This document shows, piece by piece, positions 23,139 through 35,720 of a DNA stretch of 64,000 bases. The notes beneath the pieces are model-generated. The model made no database searches. It was not told the origin of the DNA and saw only the letters and a list, made by a program, of their open reading frames with translations. Both the position numbers and the translations under genes were made by a program. This DNA comes from Neoscytalidium dimidiatum (lineage: Eukaryota > Ascomycota > Dothideomycetes > Botryosphaeriales > Botryosphaeriaceae), in contig CM074698.1 in NCBI GenBank assembly GCA_037367355.1, positions 3,968,001 to 4,032,000 of the forward strand, written 5' to 3'. Position 1 is the stretch's first letter. Each line of letters starts with the position of its first letter.

Positions 23139-24569
23139 ATGTCTCTATCGACCCTCGACACGCGCTCTCTAAGGAAATCAATGGCTTCGATGAAGGAGCC
23201 CGCCCCTCGACGCCTCACTCTTTCTACACTGGCACTGGCTGCCGTGATACTCACGGTCATCACTGCTGTACTGTCAATAGTCAACGCAGCTTCTCTCTTT
23301 CTTACCTCGCTGTCTTTCCGCGCCTTGGCGATAATTTCTGTTCTTCTCAATGTCGCTGCTCTAGCAGCTTTAGTTCTATTCTTAATCCAGGTGGTGTGGA
23401 GGCGGGATGAGCGGTGGTACAACTCAAGGAGGAGCCGGATGCTTATGTTGTCTCTCTATTCTTCGCCTTTGTTCCTTGCAGGCCTTCTAACGGTGGTTAC
23501 TTATGGACTGACGCAGTCTCATATCGACGCTGTCAAGGCAAAGGACTCGGGAGCATCGACCGACCTAATGGCTGCCAAGTTCGCTGTATGGGCGCTCTCC
23601 ACATTGACTCAGGTCATCTTCATCGTAGCTTCGATACGATGGCTTCCGCTATCCATGGAACCGCACCCGCCGAGATCATCTACCGAGACACAAGGCCAGG
23701 AAATGCGAGCGAAGTCGCCTCCCATGGCCCTCGACCTCAAAGATGACAAGCCGTCGAGAGATATTGCGTCGCCTACATTCTCGAGTGAGTCCATGCAGTC
23801 GCCTCGCAGTTCATGGAGATCCTCGATCCAGCAGGTCGTGCGTCCCATTACATCGCGCACAAGACTGCTTTCCAAAGCTTCTTCTTTCCGTGAGTCCGGA
23901 AGCTTCCATTCTGGAAACACCACCCGCACAAATTCCATGACCCAGTCGGACGGCTTTGAAGCCTGGGACACATCGAGCGTCGACCAACAGACGCGGGACA
24001 TTGCCACGCAGTCCTCAGGACTGGGGCCAGACTCTCTCAAGACATTCGCGCCCGGCCGAGGAACCCGCCTCGATCCCATCCCCGGCAGCCGCCCCGTCTC
24101 GCCCGCCCGCGCTCTCGATGGACCCTTCCCATCCACCCTGTCACTCGACCTCGAAGACCTACCGGCACCTGCACCCGCCTTTATGACGAACAGCCCGCAC
24201 TCGTCGCGGCCCAGCACCCCGACCAACATCGACGACGCCAACGTCCACCCTCTCTTCCGCTCCGACAGCCCACATCCCCCGCCAGCTGCCACTCCCGGCA
24301 CCGTCGTCGTCGCTTCTCCTTACAGCGGCCAGGTGATCCCGCGCCCCCCGACTACGCGTTCGCGCGCAAACAGCCGCACGCGAGGGAACGGGCCCTACTA
24401 CGATGGCCAATCCATCCGCAGCAACGCAAGCATGCGCAGCTTGCGGAGTCCAAGCCCTCCCGCCCGCGAAATCACGCCGCCGGTCCCCGAGTTCATCCTT
24501 AGCGATAGCCCGAGGGTGAGCACGACGGACTTGAGGAAGGTGAGCTTGCATAAGGAGGGAGACAAGTAG
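23139..24569 (+). CDS. Uncharacterised four-transmembrane protein with long disordered tail
   Basis: The start is the ATG at 23139 (MSLSTLDTRSL); the frame is open slightly upstream but without an ATG. The 476-residue protein has four predicted membrane helices at about residues 28-50, 62-84, 103-124 and 145-167. A basic loop (WRRDERWYNSRRSR, about 87-100) follows the second helix. The remaining 300 residues are a Ser/Pro-rich cytosolic-type tail with many possible phosphorylation sites and no domain I recognise. The layout resembles fungal-specific small plasma-membrane or endomembrane proteins of unknown function. The positive-inside pattern puts the 87-100 loop and the tail on the cytosolic side, which is inference. 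No introns are needed. Confidence 0.8.
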   Translation: MSLSTLDTRSLRKSMASMKEPAPRRLTLSTLALAAVILTVITAVLSIVNAASLFLTSLSFRALAIISVLLNVAALAALVLFLIQVVWRRDERWYNSRRSRMLMLSLYSSPLFLAGLLTVVTYGLTQSHIDAVKAKDSGASTDLMAAKFAVWALSTLTQVIFIVASIRWLPLSMEPHPPRSSTETQGQEMRAKSPPMALDLKDDKPSRDIASPTFSSESMQSPRSSWRSSIQQVVRPITSRTRLLSKASSFRESGSFHSGNTTRTNSMTQSDGFEAWDTSSVDQQTRDIATQSSGLGPDSLKTFAPGRGTRLDPIPGSRPVSPARALDGPFPSTLSLDLEDLPAPAPAFMTNSPHSSRPSTPTNIDDANVHPLFRSDSPHPPPAATPGTVVVASPYSGQVIPRPPTTRSRANSRTRGNGPYYDGQSIRSNASMRSLRSPSPPAREITPPVPEFILSDSPRVSTTDLRKVSLHKEGDK

Positions 24570-27500
24570 TTGGAGAGCTCGGAAATCATGATGGGTTTCT
24601 CATGTTTCGTTTTTATGTGCTATCTTCGCTTCTTGTTCACCACGCTTATCGACTGGTTTCATGGGCGCGATAATCTGATACCCTTTCGGTGTGGCTTGAT
24701 TGGCGCTTTTTTTCGAATTCACTCAAAGCGGATGGGTTTGGATCGATGGGAGGGTAAGGGTAAAAGGGCATAAGCAGAAACGGTGTTTTCCTTTTGCCGG
24801 TCGTCCTGTTTGTCCTTCGTCATGGCACATTTTTTTTTGGTGACGGGAAGAAAAGCGGAAAGCATATTCTCTATCCCTCTCTCACGCTCTTCAACACAAA
24901 CACAGCCGGGCTGCACGACCGTAATGTCTTGAATTGGACTAGCAGAGTGTCTATTTGCATCTCCTACTTTTGGGAGGGGGAGACCACCATCTCTTGGCGC
25001 CCGATATCATCTCGGTGAAAAACAAGGAACAAAATAAAATAAAATAAAAAGGAGGAGTCACTGCGAAGTGACTGGGCGAATATCTTCATGTCTTGTCTAG
25101 AGCATTGTTAGAAAGCTAAGCGCCAAAAATCAATCAATTTAAAAAGTTCAAATATCACAGTACAAAATTGATCAGTTCATCCGACGCGTGTGAGCTTCGA
25201 AACATTCTGGAACAACTTTTCTAATTGATAATGGTCGGCCTGTTTTCCCTTTTTTTTCCCCCCAGACTTAACCGTTATTAGCCTCGTTTGAATCGGGAGT
25301 TTCAAGGATCCTGACTTGTGAGTGTTTGCGAGATCTGCTGGGGAAGGGGAGGGTGACGCACGGTAAGGTTGTAATAATAAAAAAAGCGGGCTTGCCGCCG
25401 TTCCCTCCCCTGGATCGGCCCGAGGCGGACAAGGCTGTCTGTTGGTTGCAGGTTTATTGATTGGGAGGGGGGTTCCGTTTGATTGATTTGCTTTGATTGA
25501 TTGACAGGTGAGCGACGGGCAAGGGTGCGGTTGATGGCGGCTGGGCTCGACCGGGGTTGAATGGGTGATAGGAACGGGGATGCTGCAGCCGGGTTGTTGG
25601 GCGGTCGGAGATTCTTGGTGATGGGTGGTTGTTTATAGAGCAATATGCAGTTTGGTCACGATGGCGGCGACGAAGGGCGCAGCTGGGAGTCGAGCTTTTT
25701 GTGGTACCATCGCTGCCGGTCCGGGAGACGGGAACGTGCAGCTTGATTTCAGACCGTTGCCAAGGTTATTGCAGCAGCAGGAGTAGGCTCTCCTCGCGAT
25801 TCGTAGGGTCATGCAATAGCTACGGGACACTGATATTCAAAAAGGCTGGTGTATTGCCTCATAGAGTGCCTCAATCATATATACGCTTTCGCGCGCTCTC
25901 TTGCTGTGTCCTTCTCACTTTTGTAAGCCATGGCGGGCATGCTGGCCTTTCCAATCCGGGCTCCAGCTGGGCAACATGAACAACTGTGGTTCTGATTTTT
26001 ATGATGACTAGTCCTTATCAGGAACCACATTGGTGTTGGAACATGTGATGTAGATCTCCACCATTACGGTTAAGCTTTATCGAACGGACGCTTAAAGATT
26101 GCGATCGTGTATAACGGAGTCAACAGTTCCTACATTTGTTGGGAATCGTCATTGGTTATTTCTTTTGGCGAACACCTTTGCTTCGGTTTAGACGTGCGAC
26201 CCTGTACCTTGCTTCGCATAGCTGCAATTGTGCTAGTTGCGGCTTCCTTACAGAGTGAGCTGCAGCCGATGTTTAGCGGCGGTAAGCGAGCATCTTTCAC
26301 TGATGAGAAAACAGAAGGTGATCCCGAGGTATGTATGCATGTGAAGCAAAATCGAATTTTTGAGGCAGATGTGGTTTGACGGTCATGACAAAATACAACG
26401 CAGTCGGAAATTCGCGACAGGCTCACCGCTCGGAAGTCGCTCACGATTTGCGCCACCATCGTGTTGCGCCTTGGTTGGGTGCTGGCGATCAGGATGAAGT
26501 TTGTTCCGGCAGCCTCGGAGCGCTATCCGAGAGCCCGACGCGGACACGAAAGAGAGGAGGGAAAAGGGCGAGCGAAGGGTGGTGGGAAATTGTGGCATGC
26601 AGGTGGAAATGTGGGAGGCGAAGATCGCATCGCAAATTACTGGCCGGCAACACTGTAATGCTCGAGGCGTATGTGCATGACTGAGAGAGGGTCGCGGAAG
26701 GGAGAGAAGAAGCACGGAGGAGGCCGAGAGAGGCAGCACATGACGATGACGCTTTTTGCATGCACAGCATTTTCCAGGCGCGCGGATGTGTCCGGGGGAT
26801 CACTACTGGCGCCAGACAGGGTCAGTTTTGACAGCAGATCGTCCTGTCGCTTCGGCGAATCGCCTGACTATCCCGGCTTGCCAGCGCCTTGCAGGCTGGG
26901 CAGTCGCTTGCAAGATTGAGCAGCTGTTGGGAAGATCATTCGAGAAAGGGAGCAGGCAGCCGTCGAGGACAGGTAGTCTGTCAGGCAGCTGGAATGCTCC
27001 AGCCGGGGAGCGATAATATTGGCGGAAATGGTCGTGTAATTATGGGGGCGATTAACCAACGGGTACGGCGGGTATTCTTAGTAGCCAGGCCAGCCCAACA
27101 AACCAGCGCGCTCTGTACGACCGTGACTGTCGAACTTGTAGTGCGATTCTGTCCGGCGCTTGATTGCGTTGGTGGTGACGGTGACAGGTAGCAGGCCGGC
27201 GAGGGTGGGCGGCAGAGCGGTGGCTGAAGAAGATTTCGGTGGCGACAGGGTGCGGTGCAATGGTATCCCCTTAGGACAGCCCGGGCGTTCTTACCGGATG
27301 TGTGCATTGTGAACGAGAGACCAGCCGCCGGCCCGTCACGCTCGCCCTCGCGCTCGCACGCGGCGGTGACGCCAGAAGCGACGCGGCAGTCGAGGGCCCA
27401 GCGTCCCCCAGCAGCGACGCTCGCAATGCATGCGCGCGCGGGGGCTGGGCCAGTATGGCTGCTTGCTACTGGGCTGGCGGGCTGTGTTAAAATCCGAGTT

Positions 27501-28364
27501 TCGCGTGCTCTCCCTGACGTTTTGGGAATTGGCTAGGGCAAAAGGGGCTAGTCCGTCGGGGCCTGGTGCTTCGCTGCTTGTCAGGTTGTTCATTTGGAGT
27601 CTGGATAGAGAAGAAACAACACGCGCGGCTCGACTGAGCCCATCCAGCGCATCGACGCATCGCCTGCACCCTCGAGAGCCGACGAGACTGCCTGCCTGTC
27701 GGCCTGCGCCGTGCCGCTGCCCCAAGTCTTTGTTGTTTTCGCCGCCGCCGGCCGTCCCCTTCGTGAGACGAGCACCATTTTGCATCTGCATCTCACTCGA
27801 ACCCTCCACCATCCACGAGCGCAACCCGCGCCCACCCGCCCTCGCACGCCGCCGCGCCCTCGCCGGCCCGGCGTTCGGTCTTTTATTCCCGTCACTTTGT
27901 AAGTCCCGTGTCCCATGACTTTCATCCGACGCGCCGCCCCAGCCCGCACGCCCATGGACCATCCGCGTCCTCGAGCCGCCCCGATGTGCGTCCACTGACC
28001 AGCCCGCAGCGAATTACTATCGCAGCATCGCCTCAGCATCGCAGTCTCACCTAATGCTTCGCGGGCTCCGTTTGCTGTTTTTCTGACCTTCACAGTCGCC
28101 GCGCAAGCCTTGCAATAGTCTGCCTCCAATCCCGTAGTGGCGGCTGGGCAAGGGCTTCCGCACGCCCACTCCTGTCACCGCCGCCGACAGTTGAATGGTC
28201 GCAGCGTCATTTCACTGACGGCGCTTCATCCATCCGCACCTTCTGACTGCTTCTCTGAATTTTCCGGTAAGTTGTGGCTCGTCCCCGGTCGCTCCTTTTG
28301 GTCCTTTTGGTCACGAGCGAGCCGCGTATCAGACCTAACGCTCAACACCAGGTACCGCCTCACC
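24570..28364. other. 3.8-kb intergenic region
   Basis: Lies between two plus-strand genes. AAAAT repeats occur at about 25032-25050 and an 11-T tract near 24830. The right third (about 26.4-28.3 kb) is GC-rich with overlapping ORFs of 60-219 codons on both strands and no domains; it probably contains the promoter and leader of the RGG protein gene. No gene called. Confidence 0.5.
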
Positions 28365-31300
28365 ATGAAGCGCAGACGAGGCGGCGCCAAGTCGGCGTCC
28401 AGGAGCCCTGAATTGTCCAAGCAAGGTTCGTAATCCACCTCATATCGTGCACCTGTTCATCGCAGACTTTTCATTGACGGCTCCCATCTCGGCCAGCCAC
28501 ATCGCCGGAAACGCGGTTACGCAGGCCCAGTACGCGAGGCGCTAGCCTGACGCCCTCCAAGCCAACCAGGCGACAGCCAACTGAAGCATTGCATATGACG
28601 ACGCGCGCTGCTGGCAAAGCTGCCTCAACCCAAGGCACTGACTCGCCTGTCACCTCGGAAGCGAGTGGCAGCCGTCGCAGCTCCCTGAATGACAATCACG
28701 ATCAAGCCGACGATGCCGAAATTGACCACGACGAGCATGCTCCTAGCAGTTCGCAAAGTGACAAGTCGGCCGACGCTGCCGATGATGCTTCTCACCAACG
28801 CCGCGATGCGGACCGTGATGCCATGGATGTAGACGTGCCGGGTGCTCCCGACTCCGACACCTCGTCACAGGACCACGACCAGGAATCCCTGGACACTTCC
28901 AAAAACGGCAATAAGAGGAAACGCTCCTCCGCCGCCGACGACCTTGGTTCGCACGACGCCCACGTTCACACCAACGGAGTTAACGGAACCTCCTCGCCGG
29001 ATGATGCTGACCAGCCTGCTCCACTTCCAACCCAGCCGGACCCAGAGCCTCCGCGCAAGCGTGCTCGGGGAGGCTGGCGAGGCAGGGGCCGGGGCAGAGG
29101 CAGAGGTGGTCGTGGCGGACTGACATTGTCAACTCATGGAAGCTTTCAGACTGACGCAACTTCAACCCCGCCGTCTGCTGGCCTGCCGGACCGTGACCAC
29201 TTCTCAGACGACCAGCAGGCTGGTAGTGAACGTCCTACCAAGCAACCCAAGCGGCTGCCGGGCCGGAGAAGAGCACCCAATGCTGACCCAAGCATCGAGG
29301 CTGATCTTCGTCGACAGCTACAGCTGAAGACAGCCTATCGTGCCGTTGTCAAGGTGTTGAAGCCGGTGCTTGCCGAGCTTGCGGACCGTTCCATCAACGA
29401 CGTCGAGGATGACCCGAAGGCTCACGAGCATAGCGATCAATATGAAATCGTCAAGGCCGCTTTGGACGCTAGGCTTAACGAGCGCATTAGATATCTGGAC
29501 CGAAAGCTTGCCATTTCGAAAGAGCATGTGCAGCGGCGGAAGACGGCCGAACTGGAGATTGCTAATTCGGCTTTTGAGGTAGGTGCTCTCTCTTACTGTA
29601 TATGCTCAATGCTAAGACTGGGAAGAACATCTTCCTCAACCTTCAGGAAGATTACATTACGCGCTGCCGGCATAGACTATTAACCATCCTGCGCGAAGCG
29701 GACAAGGAAGAGCAGGATGGCTATGCTACTGAAGATGAGGTATGCAGAGGCAACCTTCTACATCCGCAATTTACCCGCTAACGGTTTTCTCAGGACGGTC
29801 TCATACCTCGTCGGCGTGGTATGCAGTACAAGTGGAAGCCGACTGGATTCCTTGATCCGAGATCAGACTCCCGAAGCAGGTTCTACCTCGAGACAGAGAA
29901 GCTCTGGAAAGATTTTGAGCTCCGCAATCTCTCGAAGAAAGAAACAGGCACTTTTCTGGAAAAGCACTCGGGGGAGTTCGACAAGGAGAAGGTCACTTCG
30001 CGAGAGAATTTTGCCTCATACGATGCAGATCAGCGGGACTATGCAATGGCAATATACAACGCAAACGCATTGGCCGAAGCTTGCCAAGCAGTCGAGAACG
30101 GGACTGTTCCTCCTGTCGTAAAAACCATTCCCAACGAAGATGCCACGGGTCTTCAACTGCTCGTATCAGCAATTGAAAATCCTCCTCCCCCTCCTCCGGC
30201 TCCCCTGCCCACGCGGGTTGAAGAGCGGAAGTACGAAGAACGCATTACGCCCCGCAGTACGCCAGCAGCTGAGACCAGCACTCCGAGGGTAGGAAGCGTT
30301 CCACCAAGGGCTACCTCGACTCCCAAGTCCACCCGTGGTCGCCGAGGACGCGGGGGTTCTGCAAGGTCGACGCCGGTACGCGCACCTGCTCGGTCCAGGA
30401 CTTCAACTCCCGCTCCTATCGGGTTTGACGATCCTCTTGAGCCAGTCGAGCCCGGGTCAGCAATGTCAGCTTCAATGCCGATTGGCACAGAGACTCGCGA
30501 TCCGAGCCCAAGAAAAACCACGACTGAACCGACACCTGCTGCGCCCACGCCTGACGAGCCAATGCGTACTATCCCTGAGAGTCCATTGGTGAACGGTGCA
30601 GATAAGGAGACTGTACCTGAGCCACAGCCACCCAGACAGCCAAGCGTGTCCTCGAATCGGATTACGGATCTCTTGAACAAGGGTGATGATCCGCCCCCAC
30701 AGATCATCCCGTTCGTCTCATCCAGTCCTGCAGCATTGCCACCTGCCATTCTGCAGCCACTGCCGCACCCTTCGTCGACTCCATCGGCTCCACCGCCCGA
30801 GCTGCATCGTCTGCCTGCGCAGCCTTCTGAACCTCTTCACCCGGGTTTTCCCACTCAGTTTTCGCAGCCTGTCGATCGTGGCGAACGCTCTCAGGAATCG
30901 TACATTTCGACGGTTTCCGAGCCGGAGAAACGGGTCAATCCTCTTGGCTCTGCGCTACAGCGCCCGACTACTGCACCCACAGAAGTGACGAGGCAGGATG
31001 CACCGCCTGCGCGGAAGACGTTTTGGGATACTATCACAATTGACAACAAGTCCAGACCCACCAGTCCACAGAACGCTGACAAGACGCCTCTGGCAAGGCT
31101 ACGACAGATTTTGAACCCGTCGAACTTCCCGCGTAAGACGGACAGTCCTTCAGGGACCACTCCGCCGGCGACGGCCACCAGCAGCAATGATCGGCTATCT
31201 GAGCGGCCTGAGATGGCACCTCCCGCCTCAAGAGTTTCGGTGTCCAATGATGCTACAAGCTCGCGGCGGTCGTCCGGTGCGGCCAGCGTGGTCTCTCAGC

Positions 31301-32106
31301 CCGCAGCTCAGCCTCCGGCGAGATCGCCTGCTGAAGCTCCGAAGCGAACCAACAGCCGTGACAAGGGTCTTGAACAGCGGCAGAACAGGTGGAGGGCCGC
31401 GGTGCCTCCTCAGCATGGCCCCACCCCGCCGTTCCGCCCGGACTCAAACCCTCCTCAGAACGCTTTCTTGAAGCACCAAGGTTGGACGGCAGAGTCGCAG
31501 GCACGCCTTTCACAGCAGTCTGCGGCATCTCCGCCTCAGTCGTACCCGAGCTATGCTCCGCCGTACGGTCCACCGGTGCCACCGCCTCCGCCACCAGGTC
31601 CGTACCACCAGAGCTACCCTCCGCCTAACCCCAACCTTAGCGCAGTGCCATTCGTCTCACCGCCTTTTACTTGTCCACCAGGCCCTCCGCCCTACCAGTC
31701 CATCTACGCGCCGCCGGCGCATAGCTACCCTCAACCTTCGGGTGGGTACGGTCCTCCTCCTCCTCCGCCGCCGCCGCCTCAGCAGCAACCCGGACCTTCG
31801 GCGCCACCAGGTCCCCCGCAGCAGCATTACGGCACCCAGTATGGTGGGCAGCCTATCTTGCCAGCGACGATCGACCGACGCGGCAGCGGCGGCCCGCCTG
31901 GTGGACAACCAGGTAATCCGTACTCAGGAAGTCCACCGGCTCATCATCCGCCGGCGTTCAGCCAGCAGCAGAACCAGTATGGAGGTAATGGGGCAGGTGG
32001 GCATGGTGAGAGGGGTGGCCGAGGCGGGCACGGTGGTAGAAGACGGTGGAAGAACACGGCGCCTGGAACAGAGTTCAGGCCTTATACGGGACCAAAGAGG
32101 CATTGA
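28365..32106 (+). CDS. Large nuclear-type RGG/proline-rich protein of unknown function
   Basis: Four exons, 28365-28425, 28497-29578, 29626-29739 and 29794-32106, give 1189 residues with all phases consistent. Residues 1-150 are Ser/Asp-rich and acidic. A first RGG box (about 170-185, GGWRGRGRGRGRGGRGG) follows a basic KRAR. Residues about 240-345 form the only ordered-looking part, a helical region starting EADLRRQLQLKTAYRAVVKV and including ARLNERIRYLDRKLAISKEH. It continues over the junctions as NIFLNLQEDYITRCRHRLL. A charged segment, KWKPTGFLDPRSDSRSRFYL, follows. The rest is Pro/Ser/Thr-rich, with a PPPPPP-rich zone and a second C-terminal RGG box before EFRPYTGPKRH. This suggests RNA binding or a chromatin-associated scaffold; I do not recognise the family and claim no function. 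Confidence 0.85.
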
Positions 32107-33307
32107 GAGCGTAGTTGGGAATGGGATTGGGAATAATAGCGGTCGACGGTTTGACGTGCATGGAGTAATCAAAAGTTCACTGGAAGAGCTCCTTAAACAG
32201 GTTAAGGGACACGTGGATGGATGGGGCTCGGGGGGTCTGCGTTTGGGACTCAATGTTGGCGGTTTCGATGGTCCGGTCGATTTCTCTTTCCTTTTCAATA
32301 TTCTTTGGCAGAAGGCGCAGCGGATACTGTTTGCATTCGGACGGCGTTCTCCATCGAAGCGATTCTGTTGTTCTCACCTGCACGAGGGAATGGTTCGGCA
32401 TAGGCGGGGTTGCGGCATGCGGTCGTTCAATACGTTGATTCCCGTTTCTTTGTTTTCTGTTCAAATGCTTTGCAGCAGCAGTTGTAGGAGGTAAGGTTGC
32501 AGATATCATCAACATACGCGCTCGCCTGGAGGCCAAGCAAGCTGTGGCGATGTCAACTCGTGGCGACGTCAATCTGTGATGGTGGAGAGACAGTAAATAC
32601 ATGATTTTGAAGGGCCCCTGCGATTCGCGCGAGCACAGATATCCAGGCCATTCCAAGCCATTTTGTGGTCTTGCATCAGCTTGGTGATATTGTGGCTCAT
32701 GAAGCACGATGGTCTGTGCCATCGATGGTGACTCTTGGAGCGGCCGCGGCTGATTACCTATCCGGGGTTGAGAGAGGTGGCGGTGCAGCAGTGACTCACG
32801 CGCCATGATGAACCATCGTGAATGATGATCAAAGCGCCGCAGCAGCCTTTTTCAGGGCTCGCAAAGTTCGATCAGCAGTCAAGTATTGGAAAGGCTTGTG
32901 CCTCGGGCTCTACCAGCGGTCAGTGACTCACAGAAGGATTGTCAGCTGTGCGACTGGAATATGCAGACTCAGGCGAGAAAAGAGCCTGGACCAGTGGCGT
33001 GGGGCGCAGATGCACAGCACCGCTGCCACTCGGCGGAGCGGCGATCCGCACCGTGTCGGAAAAAGCGCGGGCGGCGGTCGAACGTGCACCCTGCCCTGGG
33101 TTCGCAGGGCAAGGGCAAGGGCAATCTGAAATCGTCATAAAACCTTCTGCAGACGCAACTCTAAACCCTCACGACAAACCCCAGCGAATCCCCTCCCCCA
33201 CCACCAACCACAGCTTCCTTACCCCGCGATCCCTTCCGCCGACCACACTCTTCTCCTCTCCAGAACCAAGCAAGCAAAGTTAAGACGCGAGAAAGAATTT
33301 TGGAATC
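32107..33307. other. Intergenic region upstream of eIF6
   Basis: Contains the 3' flank of the RGG protein gene and the eIF6 promoter. Minus-strand ORFs near 32177-32806 lack domains. The last 130 bases are rich in C and A with few ATGs, as expected for a 5' leader. Confidence 0.5.
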
Positions 33308-34675
33308 ATGGCGGTCCGCGCGCAATTCGAGAACTCTAATGAGTGCGTATTTTCCTCTTTTTTTTTTTCCCCTTTACCCCACCACGCAGCTAGGCGGAGC
33401 GCGCAGAGAAGCAGCGACGCCGAGTGGGAGAGAAGGTAGCGCAGCGAACAGAGAGCGGTGATGTCCATCTCTCTGGCGTCCTTTCCTGTCCTCTTTACAC
33501 GCAAATGTGCGCCTCGCTCGCGCTCGCGCGACAGCCTGCCTCTGCGCGCCCTTCTCCTCCTTCGCCCCTCAATTCCCCGTTTAGGAGAAACCTCCGCACA
33601 CGTTCACGCTCTTACTTCCCGCGCTGTCCAGAGTCGGCGTCTTCTCCACGCTCACCAATTCCTACGCGCTCGTCGCGGTCGGCGCGTCCGAGAACTTCTA
33701 CTCCGTCTTCGAGGCCGAGCTGCAGGACGTGATCCCCATCTGCCACGCCACCATCGCCGGCACCCGCATCGTCGGCCGCCTGACGGCCGGCAACCGCAAG
33801 GGCCTGCTCGTCCCGACGTCCACGACCGACCAGGAGCTGCAGCACCTGCGCAACAGCATCCCCGACGAGGTCAAGATTCAGCGGATCGAGGAGAGGCTGA
33901 GCGCGCTGGGGAACGTCATCTGCTGCAACGATCACGTCGCGCTCGTGCATCCGGATATTGAGAGGGAGACGGAGGAAATGTGAGTGCTGCTCCTTTTTTT
34001 TCTTCCCCTCTTTTTGCACATAGGTCTTTCCGTGGCCTTTGTGGAGGATTCGGGCTGCGTGAGGGAAGGAAGGGTGGGGCGGCGGGGTAAGGTTGGGAGC
34101 GATTGGGAGTGGGTTTCCCGCTCCCGCGCAAAGAGGAAGGTGGAATTGGTTCCCGCTGGAGCGCACAGATTCGCGGACGTTCGGCCGCGGGTTCAGGATG
34201 ATGCTGACGTTCTATGTCTTCCTCCCAACAGTATCGCAGATGTACTAGGCGTCGAGGTCTTCCGCCAAACCATCGCCGACAACGTCCTCGTCGGCTCGTA
34301 CATGTCGCTCAGCAACCAGGGCGGCATCGTGCACCCCAAGACATCGATCCAGGACCAGGATGAGCTGTCTAGCTTGCTGCAGGTGCCGCTCGTCGCCGGT
34401 AGCGTCAACAGAGGTTCGCCCGTCGTGGGCGCGGGTATGGTCGTGAACGATTGGATGGCTGTTACTGGTGCGTTGATATATTTCCCCTCGATCCAGTCTT
34501 CTCCATATCCCTGTGCGCAACGGAACTGATCATGCCTTTCTTTTGCAAATTAGGCCTCGACACCACGGCAACAGAACTCTCCGTCATCGAATCCGTCTTC
34601 CGCCTCGGCGAGGGCATGGGCCCCAGCGCTATCAACACCACGAACAAGGAGACCATGGTCGAGTCCTTCTATTAA
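33308..34675 (+). CDS. tif6: Eukaryotic translation initiation factor 6 (ribosome anti-association factor)
   Basis: Binds the pre-60S and 60S ribosomal subunit, prevents premature joining to 40S, and is needed for 60S biogenesis; nuclear and cytosolic. Exons 33308-33342, 33632-33979, 34232-34467 and 34554-34675 give 246 residues, the standard length. The sequence opens [20 protein letters not shown] and continues [20 protein letters not shown]. Later landmarks are [72 protein letters not shown] and [14 protein letters not shown], matching the five-fold pentein repeat. Introns 1 and 2 are 289 and 252 nt, longer than typical here but with good consensus. The C-terminus ends VESFY. Confidence 0.97.
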
Positions 34676-35720
34676 GAGAACGATAGAAAAAGAAAAAGTT
34701 TTTTGGATTCCCATCTCCTTGTAATGATCGGCACTTTTATACGCGGCATTCGGATGTTCTTTCAAGAAGAGGCCGGAGTTTGCTCTCTCCCCCGAGCTTT
34801 ATGGATTCATGAGGGCTGTAGAAGGGGGGAATACCGAGGACTGGAGGATAGAGAGGCTGGAGGTATTTTGGCGAAATCATGCTTGCTCTGAGCATGGAGC
34901 CCGCCTGTAGATGCAAGAAAGGAATGGCTCCGGCATAGTCGTGGAAGAGAAAAGGACTGCGGGAGAAAAAGCTCTTCGGCTCTGCAAAGGCGATTGTGAC
35001 GGGATTTCTTCTGTTAGAGAGCAGAAAAGTGGGGAAAGAAGGGCTTTTTTCTACGAGGCTTGCTACTTCCTGGATGCTCGCCATCATTATTCTTCTTCGA
35101 ATCGGAGAATGGCGTGCATGGGATTCTTATTTAATCGTCTCTTTGCCGAAAAACCGCCTTTCTGTTCTTGCGGCCGGCTTGTCCCGAATACTATCCTGAC
35201 CAAACTCCTCTCGGTATGACATCTTCAAGGAAATTTGTGAACATCAACCATTTCTTCTTCCTCAGCTTTCGTACAACCCTAGTTGGTCAAGTTTCTTGAC
35301 TTTGAACTTGGGTATCTTTCGCCGCCCAATGACGATTCATAAACCATATCTGCGAGTGACCTCCATCAAGCGGCATGTCTCCCAGATCCTTGAAGTCAAA
35401 CAGTGCCGAGTGCACAGGATATTCAGACAGCCCTCTGCCGAATAATCTCACCGTAACGCTTCACTCTCTTCAATCTTCATTCGAAGCCCTTTCTACCAGA
35501 CTCTCGAAGCGATCGCGGACCAGCAACCAAGAGCTGATCACATCCATGAGGTAGAAAGCTGTCGTCCAGAGGGCAGGAAGAGATGGATAGGCCAGCAGCT
35601 TGACCCCGCCCGTTCGTCTCTCCCCGAGGGGCATCCCCCCTCCTCCTCCCAATCTTCCTCATCCCTCGCTCCCCGTCCTCTCCCCTCCCAAACGCGAAAC
35701 AATAAGGCATCGTCTCCCCC
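34676..35720. other. Intergenic region between eIF6 and the Pop8-like gene (convergent 3' ends)
   Basis: The two genes converge here. No ORF with a recognisable domain is present. The right end (35.6-35.9 kb) is extremely C-rich on the plus strand, which reflects the Gly-rich C-terminus of the minus-strand gene and its 3' flank. Confidence 0.5.
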
